Part shown: in pieces, positions 39,478 through 49,814 of the stretch
Layout of the letters: each line of letters begins with the position of its first letter
How positions within the stretch are numbered: position 1 is the stretch's first letter
Origin: Pristionchus mayeri
Taxonomy: Eukaryota; Nematoda; Chromadorea; Rhabditida; Neodiplogasteridae
Reading direction: 5' to 3'
NCBI GenBank assembly: GCA_036245805.1
Contig: BTRK01000006.1
Span: 1,839,613-1,903,612, forward strand
DNA length: 64,000 nucleotides
The notes under the pieces: generated by a model
Told to the model about the DNA's origin: nothing
Seen by the model: the letters and a program-made list of their open reading frames with translations, nothing else
Database searches by the model: none
Made by a program: the position numbers and the translations under genes

Positions 39478-41692
39478 GAGACCCGCTCCGTAAGACTCGA
39501 CCACCCTGCGGTCATGTTGAGCTAGCAACGGGAACCGCAGGTCATTACTGGTATGAAAGGAGTGCCCTAGGCCTGCATTATTGAAATTTGCAACTTATTA
39601 TATGTTACGGTCATAGGGCATCAACAAATATCAATAGAGGGGGAAAATGGACGAAAAATCGTATTTTCTTAGAAATGCAAAATTGACTCAAAACTCAAAA
39701 TTCTTTATACTCGTGGTTCCCCGAAGTTGTTAAAAAGGCATTTAGATCAGAAAACGATCGATTCTTAGAATCATTTTTAGTGATAAAATTTCACTTTTTT
39801 TGCCGATCTGGCGCATTTCGGGTCAAAGCCCTTAGCTTTTTTCGTCCCAATGCACTTCGAAGCATGTTGCATCAAAATCACTTAGCAGCTAATCTTGACA
39901 GCGCTTTCATTTTCGGGAAATAATTTTCAAATGTGTCTCTGTACCGAATCAGAAACTTCCAAAATTCATTACAGCCAATCTATTATGTACAATGATTCAG
40001 TTTTATCACGTTCATATATCACTTGCAGTGATATAATTTCTAACACTAAAACTGATCACAATTTCGCTTGTTTCAGAAATCCACTTTTCACTGCTTCGAA
40101 TTTATCAACATTTGGACAATATTTTCTCGCCTCATACTCATAAGCCCAATCCCACCAGTTTTGTATCCAGATTGTAGAATACCCCGACGTAAATAAGAAA
40201 ATCACAAGATAGTTGCCACCTGTCATGCCCAAAATTCACTATGTTTATTCAAATAATTGGAAAATCGAGATTTTGAGTAATTTTTTCGATTTCTCAAAAT
40301 GTATTGCTTATTTCAGATATAATTAATTGCTAAACAATACACTATCACTGGATAAGTGATCTGAGCTTGAAAGAACAGCTGTTTTGAATGAGTCCAGAAA
40401 TCGAAAAATTTCACATTTTCCTATATTTGTGCTGGATTCCCTATCAAATCACGATTCCAATCCCTTAGCTTTCACAATATTGATGTAGAGTGGGATACCC
40501 TACTTCGCAATTACATTACAAAAAATCTCGATAGGCTTTCCATTTGCGGGCAATAATTTTCAAACATGCCACTTTAGCGTGTTTTGTTGAAGCTTGCTAT
40601 AGGGGCATGTTTGAAAATTATTGCCCGCAAATGGAAAGCCTATCGAGATTTTTTGTAAGGTAATTGCGAAGTAGGGTATCCCACTGTACATCAATATTGT
40701 GCAACCTAAGGGATTGGAATCGTGATTTGATAGGGAATCCAGCACAAATATAGGAAAATGTGAAATTTTTCGATTTCTGGACTCATGCAAAACAGCTGTT
40801 CTTTCACGCTCAGATCACTTATCCAGTGATAATGTATTGTTTAACAATTAGTTATATCTGAAATAAGCAATACATTTTGAGAAATCGAAAAAATTATTCA
40901 AAATCTCGATTTTCCAATTATTTGAATAAACATAGTGAATTTTGGGCATGTCAGGTTTCAACCATCTTGTGATTTTCTTATTTACGTCGGAGTATTCTAC
41001 AATCTGAATACAAAACTGGTGGGATTGGGCTTATGAGTTACGAGAAAATATTGTCCAAATCTTGATACATTCGAAGCAGTGAAAAGTGGATTTCTGAAAC
41101 GAGCGAAATTGTGATCTGTTTTAGTGCTAGAAATAATATCACTGCAAGTGATATATGAAAGTGATAAAACTGAATCATTCTTCATAATAGATGGGCTATA
41201 ATGAATTATTTAATTTTCCGGTTCGGTTCAGAGACACATTTGAAAATTTTTTCCCGAAAATGGAAGCGCTGTCAAGATTAGCTGCTAAGTGATTTTGATG
41301 CAACATGCTCCGAAGTGCATTGGGACGAAAAAAGCTAAGGGCTTTGTCCCGAAATGCGCCAGATCGGCAAAAAAAAGTGAAATTTTATCACTAAAAATGA
41401 TTCTAAGAATCGATCGTTTTCTGATCTAAATGCTTTTTTAACAACTTCGGGGCACCACGAGTATAAAGAATTTTGAGTTTTGAGTCAATTTTGAAAATAC
41501 GATTGTTCGTCCATTTTCCACCTCTATTGATATTTTTTCATGTCCTATGACTGTAACATCTAATAAGTTCCAAATTTCAATAATGCAGGCCTAGGGCACT
41601 CCTCCCATACCAGTAATGGCCTGCGGTTCCCGTTGCTAGCTCAACATGACCGCAGGGTGGCCGAAATGGTCGAGTCTTACGGAGCTGGTCTC
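39478..41692. mobile_element. 2.2-kb foldback element, TTAA-flanked
   Basis: Arms 39478-40570 and 40604-41692 are near-identical reverse complements around a 33-bp spacer (40571-40603). The ends read GAGACC(C/A)GCTCCGTAAGACTCG and the element is bordered by TTAA on both sides (39474-39477 and 41693-41696). TTAA duplication is characteristic of piggyBac and Kolobok transposons. The left arm lacks 9 bp near its end (ATTTCGGCC) present in the right arm. No transposase is encoded. It lies between the 41802 and 39341 exons of the copy 1 gene. Confidence 0.9.
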
Positions 41693-43109
41693 TTAATATA
41701 TTGTAATATTGATAAATTTAGAAACGTTCTGCGACCTCCTGACCGCCCACTCCTGCTTCAACCAGCTCGCGTGAGAATATGCGATTCGAAGGGGCGGATT
41801 CCCTAAATTTATTATAATTATTTCAGTGGGTCAGATAAATGATTGATGAGATACGGTTGTTCGGTGAGGCAACATTCTTATTTTTTAAAATATAAGATTC
41901 GAACTTGGAGAAGTTGGAGCAGCCAAGGGGCAGTTGATTCTGCTCGAACGAGATATGCGGCAGCTTAACCGGAATCTCCGCGGGGTCTCGCGACTTCCGA
42001 AGCGATCCGCGCTCCGAGCGTGACTTGCTACGTGAGCTGTGCGTCGATCTGACGCTCCGCGAGTGACACTCGCTCTCCTTCTCTTTCTTCTTCTTCATCC
42101 TCGCATCCTTGAACTGCAGTGACATTTCTCTTCCTTCCGTTATCTTTCAATGGACCAGTAACTAAAGTAGATGAATTCAACCTTGGTCATTGCCTTGGCC
42201 CATCCTTCTTCGAATCCATCTTGAAAGCCCTCTCTGTAGCCATTGGCGTAATCTTCGTGCGCCTTCAAATTGGATTCATTTGCATACATATATGCATTGT
42301 TTTATTATAGTTAATAATTATTGTATACATTGTTTTAGTGCATACTTATTTTATTACGTATGGTTAAGAGGATTTGTAGAATCGAAAATTTAATTTTTTC
42401 GGAAATATAGAAAAAAATATAGAAATATAAAATGCATTTTTGAAATTTACGATAAATTGAATTAAATCGATAAAGAGTGATAATAATCATCAATGATTAT
42501 ACGGGCATACGCTCGGATCGGGTGACGGGCGCGTTGTAAATGGTAACGGGCTGCGAATGGAAATCATATTTATCATATTTGCGATCCAGATGGGTTAATC
42601 ATGTAGAGCAAACTTTGTATGTGACCCCCTGTTTGTAGCTTTTATTTAACAAATCCTATGAGAGCTTTTGCGAGAATTAGAAGAGAAATGCATCACATAG
42701 TCATAGAGCAAAATTGGCAATTGCACTTACACCGCTGAAGTGCTGAGTGATCACGGGAGGATCTGAAGGCTGCCAACAAGTGCTTTCGCTTGAGTGACTT
42801 CTGCAAAGTATAGAAATGAAAACGGCTCCGATAATAAAATCAGCAAAACACTTGATGATACCGTACCAATCCTGGCCCTAACTCAGCTGCAGAATGATAT
42901 GCACACACAACTACGGTATCCACCACCGTGAACCAATCCCTTCTAAGCCTAAGTTACACTACTGTGGACGCCTCCTCTCAGTCCTAAAATAATGAATCCT
43001 CTGCGTACCGACTGCTCATGATGAAAAGCGCGCTCGACGACCGATCGGAATGGAGAGAAGAAATGGGAATAAATGGAAAATGGAGAACGAGTGAGAGGAG
43101 GAAAGGATA

Positions 43110-43345
43110 CGTGACAGAATAAATTTACCATCTCTTGTCTGCACAATTTAATCAAATTTATTTATTTCGAGGCAAATTTAATTACTTTTAATTCAAAAAC
43201 TCGTATTATGGGTATGCCCATCTCTTGCAAAAAATAATGCAAGTACGAAGTTTTCCAACACCTCGTTCAGCCCAGTTCTGACAAATTTAACGCTTAAGAA
43301 TTTTCTAAATTTCATAGCTACTTCTTGCCATTAGCAATTTTATAG
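43110..43345. repeat. Dispersed duplicated block, copy A
   Basis: Sequence beginning GTGACAGAATAAATTTACC and running to TTCGTGAGTGGA is repeated at 58375-58675. This copy lacks about 55 bp present in the other, between GCTACTTCTT and GCCATTAGCAATTT. The lost stretch covers the end of an exon in the 58.6-kb paralogue, so the blocks are pieces of duplicated gene copies. A related duplicate pair lies at 42296-42375 and about 57935-58015. Confidence 0.8.
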
Positions 43346-43411
43346 TTCGTGAGTGGATCAAAACAGTGGCAGCTCACTGGAGACAGAAAGGTCTTTTGGT
43401 CTCTTGGTCGA

Positions 43412-43887
43412 TCATTCGAAGGGAGCACGCTGGGAGACGTACTCGGGCTGGGTGGACACCTAAATTAACTAATGAATTAAAATTAAATATATAAATAATT
43501 ACAGTATCGGGCGGAAGGATGATCCCCGTGAGCCCACTTCCAGAGGAGGCATTATGAGAGGCGAGAGACTGAAATTTATTTGATATACACATTGGCAGCA
43601 AAATAAATGGCACTACTATATTTCACGGTACCACAATTATCAAGAAAATTGCATGAAAGCGTGAAATAAGGAAACCGACTACACTTTCTAACCTAAAATT
43701 CAAAATATCAGTAGTACACCGTCCGCCTATATCATTTGCTAAGCTACGGTATCTCCATTGTCACGTTTGAGTGGTACAGTAGTTCGATGAGTCAGAGTTC
43801 AGATCCGAAACGTCTAGCACCTCTTGAACGGTGACTCCTGCTCCAACCAGCTCGCGAGTGAAGACGCGCTCCGAAGGGGCGGATTCC
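43412..43887 (-). pseudogene. Copy 2 fragment: ESAPS exon and terminal exon pair
   Basis: Exon from 43887 (acceptor TATTCAG) reads ESAPSERVFTRELVGAGV and is open to a TGA at 43761, although a donor inside it is possible. Exons 43568-43503 (22 codons, ending LPPDT) and 43459-43412 (VSTQPEYVSQRAPFE then stop) flank a roughly 43-bp intron. They are direct paralogues of 37772-37707 and 37644-37597 in copy 1, with identical lengths and phases but diverged residues. That pattern supports real, once-functional coding exons. Upstream modules of the family are missing here. Confidence 0.6.
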
Positions 43888-43966
43888 CTGAATAAATATC
43901 AATAAAAATGCGGTTGCTCTCCCCGTGTCCCTCTTTCAGGTCTTTCCTCGTTCACTCCTTCAGGAC

Positions 43967-44097
43967 TAGGGTTCTCTTATTAGACAATTTTTGTATCATT
44001 TTCAGATATGTTTCACGTGCACTATACATATGACATCTATAGCGCACATGAAATATATCTGAAAATCATGCAAAAATTGTCCAATAGGAGAACCCTG
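43967..44097. mobile_element. 131-bp hAT-like MITE
   Basis: A short palindromic element. The left end is TAGGGTTCTCTTATTAGACA and the right end complements to CAGGGTTCTCCTATTGGACA, with a central TATACATATGA. A CAGGG start is typical of hAT elements. The 8 bases outside (TTCAGGAC left, TTCATGGT right) match at five positions, which would fit a decayed 8-bp target duplication. Confidence 0.65.
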
Positions 44098-44233
44098 TTC
44101 ATGGTTCACATTTTCGAGATAATATACGAAATAAATAGACGGTTAACCGTATTGCGAACTCTAATAGGGTCATCAATCGACTGGGAAAACTCCAAACAAA
44201 TTATCCATTGATGTAAAATAGGTCATATTGCTT

Positions 44234-44352
44234 TTATGATTCTTTGCTGTTGGATTTATGAGTTCCCATGACCTTCTTCTCGTTCTTCTCTCTGCTCTCC
44301 TCCCCAGCATCCGAGTATCCCTTGCTGTCCACGGGGGGTGCGCTCCTTTGAT
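44234..44352 (-). pseudogene. Acidic terminal exon fragment of the paralogue family
   Basis: After acceptor AATTTGCAG (exon start 44352) the minus strand reads QRSAPPVDSKGYSDAGEESR and ends KSNSKES at a TAA (44236-44234). The SREKNEKKV stretch matches SREKSQK in the exon ending at 55450, so this is a terminal-exon relative of the copy 3 gene. No neighbouring in-phase exon was found. Confidence 0.45.
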
Positions 44353-44359
44353 CTGCAAA

Positions 44360-45127
44360 TTATCAATTAGTTAAACTTAATTAGTATAGTTTCAAATCGA
44401 AATTCAATTTCCCTTAATTAGTTACTTTGATCAGATAATTACCTATCCGTGCGTAATTAATTTAATTATTGCTGTGTACGAAGCTAGATCATAAGTCTGT
44501 ACTCTCACTTACCGTAGTCAGCTAATTACCCGTTCCGCAAGTAATATGATTCCACCTTGCTGGAAATAGCGTGCTGCTATTTCCACGCGTTTCTAGAGGC
44601 AGTCGTGTCTCTTCCCGTTGTGTTGGATGGTCGTTAGTCCAGTCGCTCCCCATTAGCCGTGTAGGTGATCCATGTATGTTCTGGTCCATTCCATTCACTA
44701 GCCACTAGTCATAAATACAGTAAAAACTTGGGAATTTCATTCGCAAAATGTGAGACATACGCCAATCTTAGACAAATACAATGAGCACAGTAATAATGCA
44801 CTGTAACGAATTGTTAAGTGTTATTTTTCGGATCGCACGAGGCCTCATGAGCCTTTTAGAACATTTTATGCAGGCTTCTACTTTTAAACCTTCGAATACG
44901 ATATTGTATTCATCTGAGAATTCACTAAACATCTGTTTGAAATATTAGGTTTTTGCAAAAGTTTTTGCCGATTTGGTATCGGATTCGATTAATTTTCCTG
45001 GTCCAGTAACCAAAGAGGCTTGCCCCCACATACGGGCGTTACCATCTACTACCACGAAACTATGCTACGGGTAGTGTCATATATAACTACTGCTCGTGTT
45101 CTTTCTAAAAAAAATTTTCCCAATTTT
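44360..45127. other. AT-rich spacer, no gene seen
   Basis: AT-rich sequence with TAATTAATT runs and no open frame, repeat or transposon end that I can support. Confidence 0.6.
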
Positions 45128-45208
45128 CTGATCGATGATTCGATTTTGAGAGACCGTCTTAAAATTCGATTTTGAGAGACCGTCTTAAAATTCGATTTTG
45201 AGAGACCG
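45128..45208. repeat. 26-bp tandem repeat, three copies
   Basis: The unit ATTCGATTTTGAGAGACCGT plus CTTAAA is repeated three times head to tail, the last copy incomplete. Copies are almost identical, so the expansion looks recent. Confidence 0.9.
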
Positions 45209-45827
45209 TGATTAGATCAATTTCCATAAGATTCAGCAATCCCTCAAATTGGCCAATTCACTGAGTATTACTCAGTGAGTAATAGAGCAAGGGTTGCTTG
45301 TTCTGTTGATCACACAATATCGGGGTTTTGATAAGTCTGGGAAAAGAAAAAAAATCCGAAAAATGAGCATTTCGTGGTCAATAGTTTTCATATATATTAA
45401 TGACAATACCGTTTCTGGCAATACAATCGAGCAGTGACCAAACTAAAAATGTAAGCTCATGAAGAGATGAACTTCATGAAGTTTTATGTTTGAGATCTCC
45501 AGCTCGATCGATATGAAAACAATGCGATCCTGGCATATGCTGGTCATGTGCATCAGAACATATCTTTAATATGAGCATATATTTCCACACAGCCTATAAT
45601 GCCAGACCCAATTTGAACATGATGTTATTATCAATAAATGAGCTACATTCTCGTCCTATGGCGGTTTTGCTCTATCTTTGATATTCGCAGAACACAAGCC
45701 ATCGGAAATTATGGTCCTATCGATCTACCCCGCGACTTTGATTCAACACCGTGTCCACAATACTGGCTGTTTGAGCTAATACTAATTGGCATTGATAAGA
45801 GTATCCAACCACCCGTCTACAATAGAC

Positions 45828-46170
45828 GGTCAGTTCATCATCTCTACTTTTAACTGGGTCCATATCAGCGAACTTGTTTCTCCGATAAATTTTTGAATGC
45901 ATCGTCTTGTTCCCTTTTTTCGCAAAGTGATAGTCCTTCTCGATGCGTGCAAGACATATTCTTTGAAATGGAGCTACATTATCTAAGGCCAAATGTTAAG
46001 CACGGTCAGTTCATCATCTCTACTTTTAACTGGGTCCATATCAGCGAAATTTTCTCTCCGATAAATTTTTGAATGCATCGTCTTGTTCCCCTTTTTCGCA
46101 AAGTGATCGTCCTTCTCGATGCGTGCAAGACATATTCTTTGAAATGGAGCTACATTCTCTAAGGCCAAAT
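45828..46170 (-). repeat. Tandem 168-bp coding-like repeat (two copies)
   Basis: Two adjacent copies (about 45828-45995 and 46004-46170) differ at only a few positions. On the minus strand each stays open and encodes a peptide beginning MAL(D/E)NVAPFQRICLARIEKD and ending ADMDPVKSRDDELTV. A third, 5'-truncated copy is at 54447-54566. I do not recognise the peptide. Conservation of the frame may only reflect recent duplication. Confidence 0.7.
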
Positions 46171-47385
46171 GTTAAAGGGATCCGGGAGCCCCAAAGTTTA
46201 TATTTTTAAATTATTTGGTTTCTTTCTATTGAAATCAACTATTGAAAACATATTATTTCGAAAAATAAAATAAAAATTTTAAAAATATATGAGTGGAGAA
46301 AATTCGCAATGAAAATAATTCAACAATTTGAACGGTAGCGTGAGCCTTGGTGAAGTTTCCCACTATTTTTGCAATTTACCGGCTTTGAATTTACCGGTTC
46401 CCCTAGCGACCGCGACAGGGCTCCGCATTTATCGGCGTTTTCCACTTGTTTTTACGTTGTTTCTTTTCAAAACTGGTTATATTCCGTTTCAGAATGGCCC
46501 AATTCACTTTGCTCACCATGAATTTAGGCAGGAATACACCTTTTTTTAGCTTATGGTACCAAATTTGCTAGCTGTTTTTTTTCGAGTTGCTATTGTTTCG
46601 CTAGACTTGCGAGCAACTTGTAATATAAATATTGCTGACTCAACCCGCTTCTCATTCACTAATCGCGAGTTCATCTAATTCGGCTTGGCTTGATATGAGC
46701 GTGGAAATGCCGACTTCAGTTCTTATATGCGGTGTTCGTTCGCTCTACCGTGTAGGAAGGCGTGTTGACTAGTTGTTCCCGACTTTTCCCACCATCCTCG
46801 CGATTGTAATACTTTTCTTCGATAATGTCGATACTACATAATAGTTTTGCCTCCTTTGTGTTGTCTTTTATTGTCGAGCCTCACCATTCATTCGCTCCGT
46901 TTCAGCGGTTCGCTGCCGGTCCATCCGTCGTCGGCGGAGGAGAACGTGCAACACGGAGAGTAATCGTCAAGGAATAGTGCGTTTTCCACGATTGTTTTGT
47001 TGTTTTTTATTAATATTTTTTATTTAACCGTTCCAGCCATGCCGTCCTTCCGCTGACCGTAGAGGAGTGACCGTAGAGGAGAAGCGAGCAAGGCCGAAAC
47101 TGGCGGCGGGGAAGGTGTGTTTTCCACTTCGTCTGTTAGGGCCAAATGAAAAAATGTGGCCAGATTTTATGTTGCCGACCGCTTACAAAAATACAGAAAC
47201 TCGCTCGCTTTTCCCGAGTTCCAGACCTAATAATTCTGCCGCGTTTACCATAGACGCAATTCTCGCGCTCACGCCATGTAATTACGCGTCTGCCTTGCAT
47301 GTTTCCGTTTCTCACCCCACCAGTCATGAGCTGCTACCCTCTACTTATCGATCCCGTTTTGTAGGTGCTCAAAAATGAGTTATCC
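46171..47385. other. Spacer upstream of PITP remnant, no gene assigned
   Basis: Unique sequence. Frames of 73 codons (46328-46549) and 103 codons (47067-47378) lack recognisable motifs. The segment just before the first PITP-like exon has a possible acceptor (TTTTGTAG at about 47354-47361), but its frame is not open into that exon. Confidence 0.5.
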
Positions 47386-47387
47386 AC

Positions 47388-47971
47388 GCGCTCTTCAACG
47401 GCTCGTACGACTGCGGCCAGTACACGCACAAGATCCACCACCTCCAGTCGAAGGTGAGTGCTAATTATCCGTTAATTAGTGCATATTTAATCGATAAATC
47501 AATATTTTTATATTGTTTAGGTCCCGACGCTGACCCTCAAGATCGCGCCCAAGGGACCGCTGGCGATCCACGAGGAGGCCTGGAAATCCTACCACTACTG
47601 CTGAGCGGTGCTGACGAATCCCGACTACATGAAGTACAACTTCTTCGTCAAGGTCGAGACCATCCACCTGCCCGACCGAGGAACGACCGAGAAAGTGAGT
47701 GAGAATTTGAAGAAACTAGACTGCGTTACTAGAGTGCTGCTTCGGGAGTACTCTCACGAGCCACACTATACTTGCACGTGTATTATTCAACTTGCTTGTC
47801 GTTTCATTATTGGTCAACATTTAAAATTATATGTAATTATTTAAAATACAGGCGCACAACCTCTCGAAGGAGGAACTGGTGAAGCGGGAGGGCGCCCACA
47901 TCGGCGTCGCCAACGGCAAGGAGTTCCTGGCGGCGACCGATGTCAAGCAGGAGACGCCCCCCTCCCTCTAG
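47388..47971 (+). pseudogene. Phosphatidylinositol transfer protein fragment
   Basis: Three exons: to 47453 (LFNGSYDCGQYTHKIHHLQSK), 47521-47694 (VPTLTLKIAPKGPLAIHEEA, TNPDYMKYNFFVKVETIHLP) and 47852-47971 (ending SL and TAG). Introns are 67 and 157 bp with GTGAGT donors and TTTAG/ACAG acceptors. GQYTHK, the lipid-protein APKG, HEEAW and KVET...PD..T are hallmarks of class I PITP, which moves phosphatidylinositol and phosphatidylcholine between membranes. Only about 120 of the usual 260-270 residues remain, without the N-terminus and most of the C-terminus. An in-frame TGA (47602-47604) replaces the Arg expected after YC, consistent with CGA to TGA. The frame before the first exon is closed. 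A duplicated, dead copy. Confidence 0.85.
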
Positions 47972-48227
47972 GTTTGTTGGGCTACGCCCATTGAAATGAG
48001 TAGTATGAAAACTGAGTTGTTCCTTGCATTGGGCAATCAGAAATGCTTGCATGTTTTGCGTTGCATACACTGATATATATTAGCTTCTCCTTATTAGCAT
48101 CTTTTTTACACTAGTGTTGGCAAGGCACGCTAATACGAAATCGCGAATTTGATATTTATTATAGTTAAATCATCATGTTTCCGTTTGGTTGCGAGATCTT
48201 TGAACCGCTCACAGTCTATATTTACAG

Positions 48228-49720
48228 GTTCACCATGATGGCGCAAATCTCCGCCCCGAACGTGAACTAAGTTCAAATTGATTCTCTGGTCTTAATGAAG
48301 ATCGTCAAGCATGTAGACAGCGAACTGTACGCTGGCATGAGTGAAGTATGTCGAGCCTGAATTTCTCCATTTATTCTTGTTGTTAAGGTTGCTGGTGAGG
48401 CTTGCCAGGGACTACTCACTGGTCTCGTCGCTGTCGAGGATGATCGTCTCGAGATTACCAGCTGCTCTCCAGTAAGGTCGTTTCAATGTTTTCGTTGTTC
48501 GTTTTCCTAATTTGTTATTTCTTCATTTTCCCACAATCTCTTTTGTTTTAGCTGAGCCGATGCTCGTGCTGAGCCGATGCTCGATTCTGGGGAAGTGCGA
48601 ACCAAGCTAATCAGCAATATGAAGAGATGAAGCAGGCGGAGATGATCGACATGCTCAGGAAGTTCAGGTGAGATCTGGTTGCTAAAGTTCGTTTACTCCT
48701 GACGGCGATCATGGGACTAGCCTTTGATACAATACTTGCACATGAGCAATAACACTGGAATGAGGGAGTACGAAAACAACCCTGAATCCTACGATCGCCA
48801 GTCAACCGCATAGCTTATCACGTCTTGGCAAATGTTTCATTACTGTCTTCTTTCCAGAAACATGAACATCGATTACGAACTGGTGCGCTTCTACCAGGCA
48901 CACCCCTTCTCTGCATGCTTCAATCAGGAGATGGCTGAGTCCCCTCAGTAAGATTATCCCGAATACCTTGGTGCTTTACTTTTTTTATTTTTATGTTTGC
49001 AGAATCTTGAATTTGATTTAATGTAGTGCCCATACTCACAAGTGTAGAGTAGGAGTAGCTCATGACTGCACCGTTCCCTAAGTACCGTACTTTGCTTATG
49101 GTATGGGGATACCGTAATCGGGGGGGGGGGAGGGCACCCCCCTTCGACGTATAGGGGGTCATGGTAAAGAAATCGGTCGGTATGTCAAGACTAAGTACCG
49201 TAACCAATCGATTGTACAGTACACCCTGGAACTGGATCTGACCCATGTAACTGGGTTACGGTAGTGACATGGGTACTGTACAATCGATTGGGCACGGTAC
49301 CAGGAGTTTTTAAAAATAAAGTTAGTTTCCGATATTCGCGGGGTACGGTATCCATATACGGTATCAGGGTGTACTGTACTATCGATTGGTAACGGTACTT
49401 AGTCTTGACCTACCGATCGATTTTTTACCATGACCCCTATACGTCGAGGGGGGGATGCCCATCCGGATGGGCACCCCCCCCCCCCCCCCCGATACAATTC
49501 CCGCACATCTATGGTTGTGTCCCTCAGTCTGTTGGTTAGTCTCTGCTACGTATTTAGTATAGAGCACAGAAGAGTCTAAAGATGTTTGAAATGTGTCTCA
49601 TCCATAATCAATTTAATAAATTCTCACAACGATTCCATTTTTTGCAGATCAAAGACGCGCCATCCAGACGACGATGGGACAATGCAACAACAACAACATC
49701 AACAACACCACACGTCAAGT
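48228..49720 (+). pseudogene. eIF3 subunit h-like pseudogene
   Basis: Exons 48228-48345 (MMAQISAPNVN, stop, then VQIDSLVLMKIVKHVDSELY), 48388-48471 (VAGEACQGLLTGLVAVEDDR), 48552-48667 (ANQQYEEMKQAEMIDMLRKF), 48858-48947 (NMNIDYELVRFYQAHPFSAC) and a weak last one from 49648. This is the MPN domain of translation initiation factor eIF3h, a scaffold subunit of the 43S complex. An in-frame TAA (48268-48270) lies 11 codons after the likely start. Exon 48552 opens with a duplicated CTGAGCCGATGCTCG and is frame-broken at its 5' end. The last large intron carries a G-tract foldback element. Only the MPN portion is represented, much shorter than a full-length subunit of about 350 aa. Confidence 0.75.
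49117..49493. mobile_element. G/C-tract-ended foldback element in eIF3h intron
   Basis: The left end is ATCGGGGGGGGG and the right end CCCCCCCCCCGAT. Inverted arms include GACGTATAGGGGGTCATGGT, CTAAGTACCGTAACCAATCG and GTACAGTACACCCTG. The centre holds further inverted CGATTGTACAGTA repeats. No unambiguous target duplication is seen. The GACGTATAGGGGGTCATGGT core also occurs in the arms of the 38008-38742 element. Confidence 0.8.
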
Positions 49721-49814
49721 AAGTATGAAAATGGAGATTAAACAAGTGTTTCACTGTATGTCTATCCTAACAATAACGCACGAACCCTGCATGATCCCTA
49801 CCCTCTACCCCCAC

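Larger units (their letters stand above)
37597..42800 (-). pseudogene. Multi-exon paralogue, copy 1, interrupted by transposons
   Basis: Minus-strand exon chain. Exons: 42800-42731 (SHSS motif); 42262-42182 (AHEDYANGYREGFQDGFEEG, a Gx3G-type repeat); 42113-41970 (K-rich then RS-rich, SRSKSRSERG); from 41802 (ESAPSNRIFSREL); 39341-39279 (possible GC donor); about 39214-39116 (K/T-rich); 38897-38834; 38791-37996, split by an inserted element; 37943-37874; 37772-37707; 37644-37597 with the stop. The last four exons join in phase once the insertion is discounted. The phase between the 41970 donor and the 41802 exon is unresolved. Composition suggests a nuclear, low-complexity protein; the Gx3G pattern recalls the deca-GX3 motif of Yae1/Lto1, but homology is not shown. 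A 735-bp insertion in an exon and a 2.2-kb foldback in an intron argue for a dead or altered gene. Confidence 0.6.

Noticed and set aside
39478..41692. Calling the TTAA-flanked foldback a piggyBac element
   Set aside because: TTAA fits piggyBac and Kolobok equally; the ends do not begin with the CCC(T/A) usual for piggyBac, and no transposase is encoded.
47602..47604. TGA as a selenocysteine codon in the PITP-like exon
   Set aside because: The family has Arg here, the gene is truncated at both ends, and no selenocysteine insertion structure was seen downstream.
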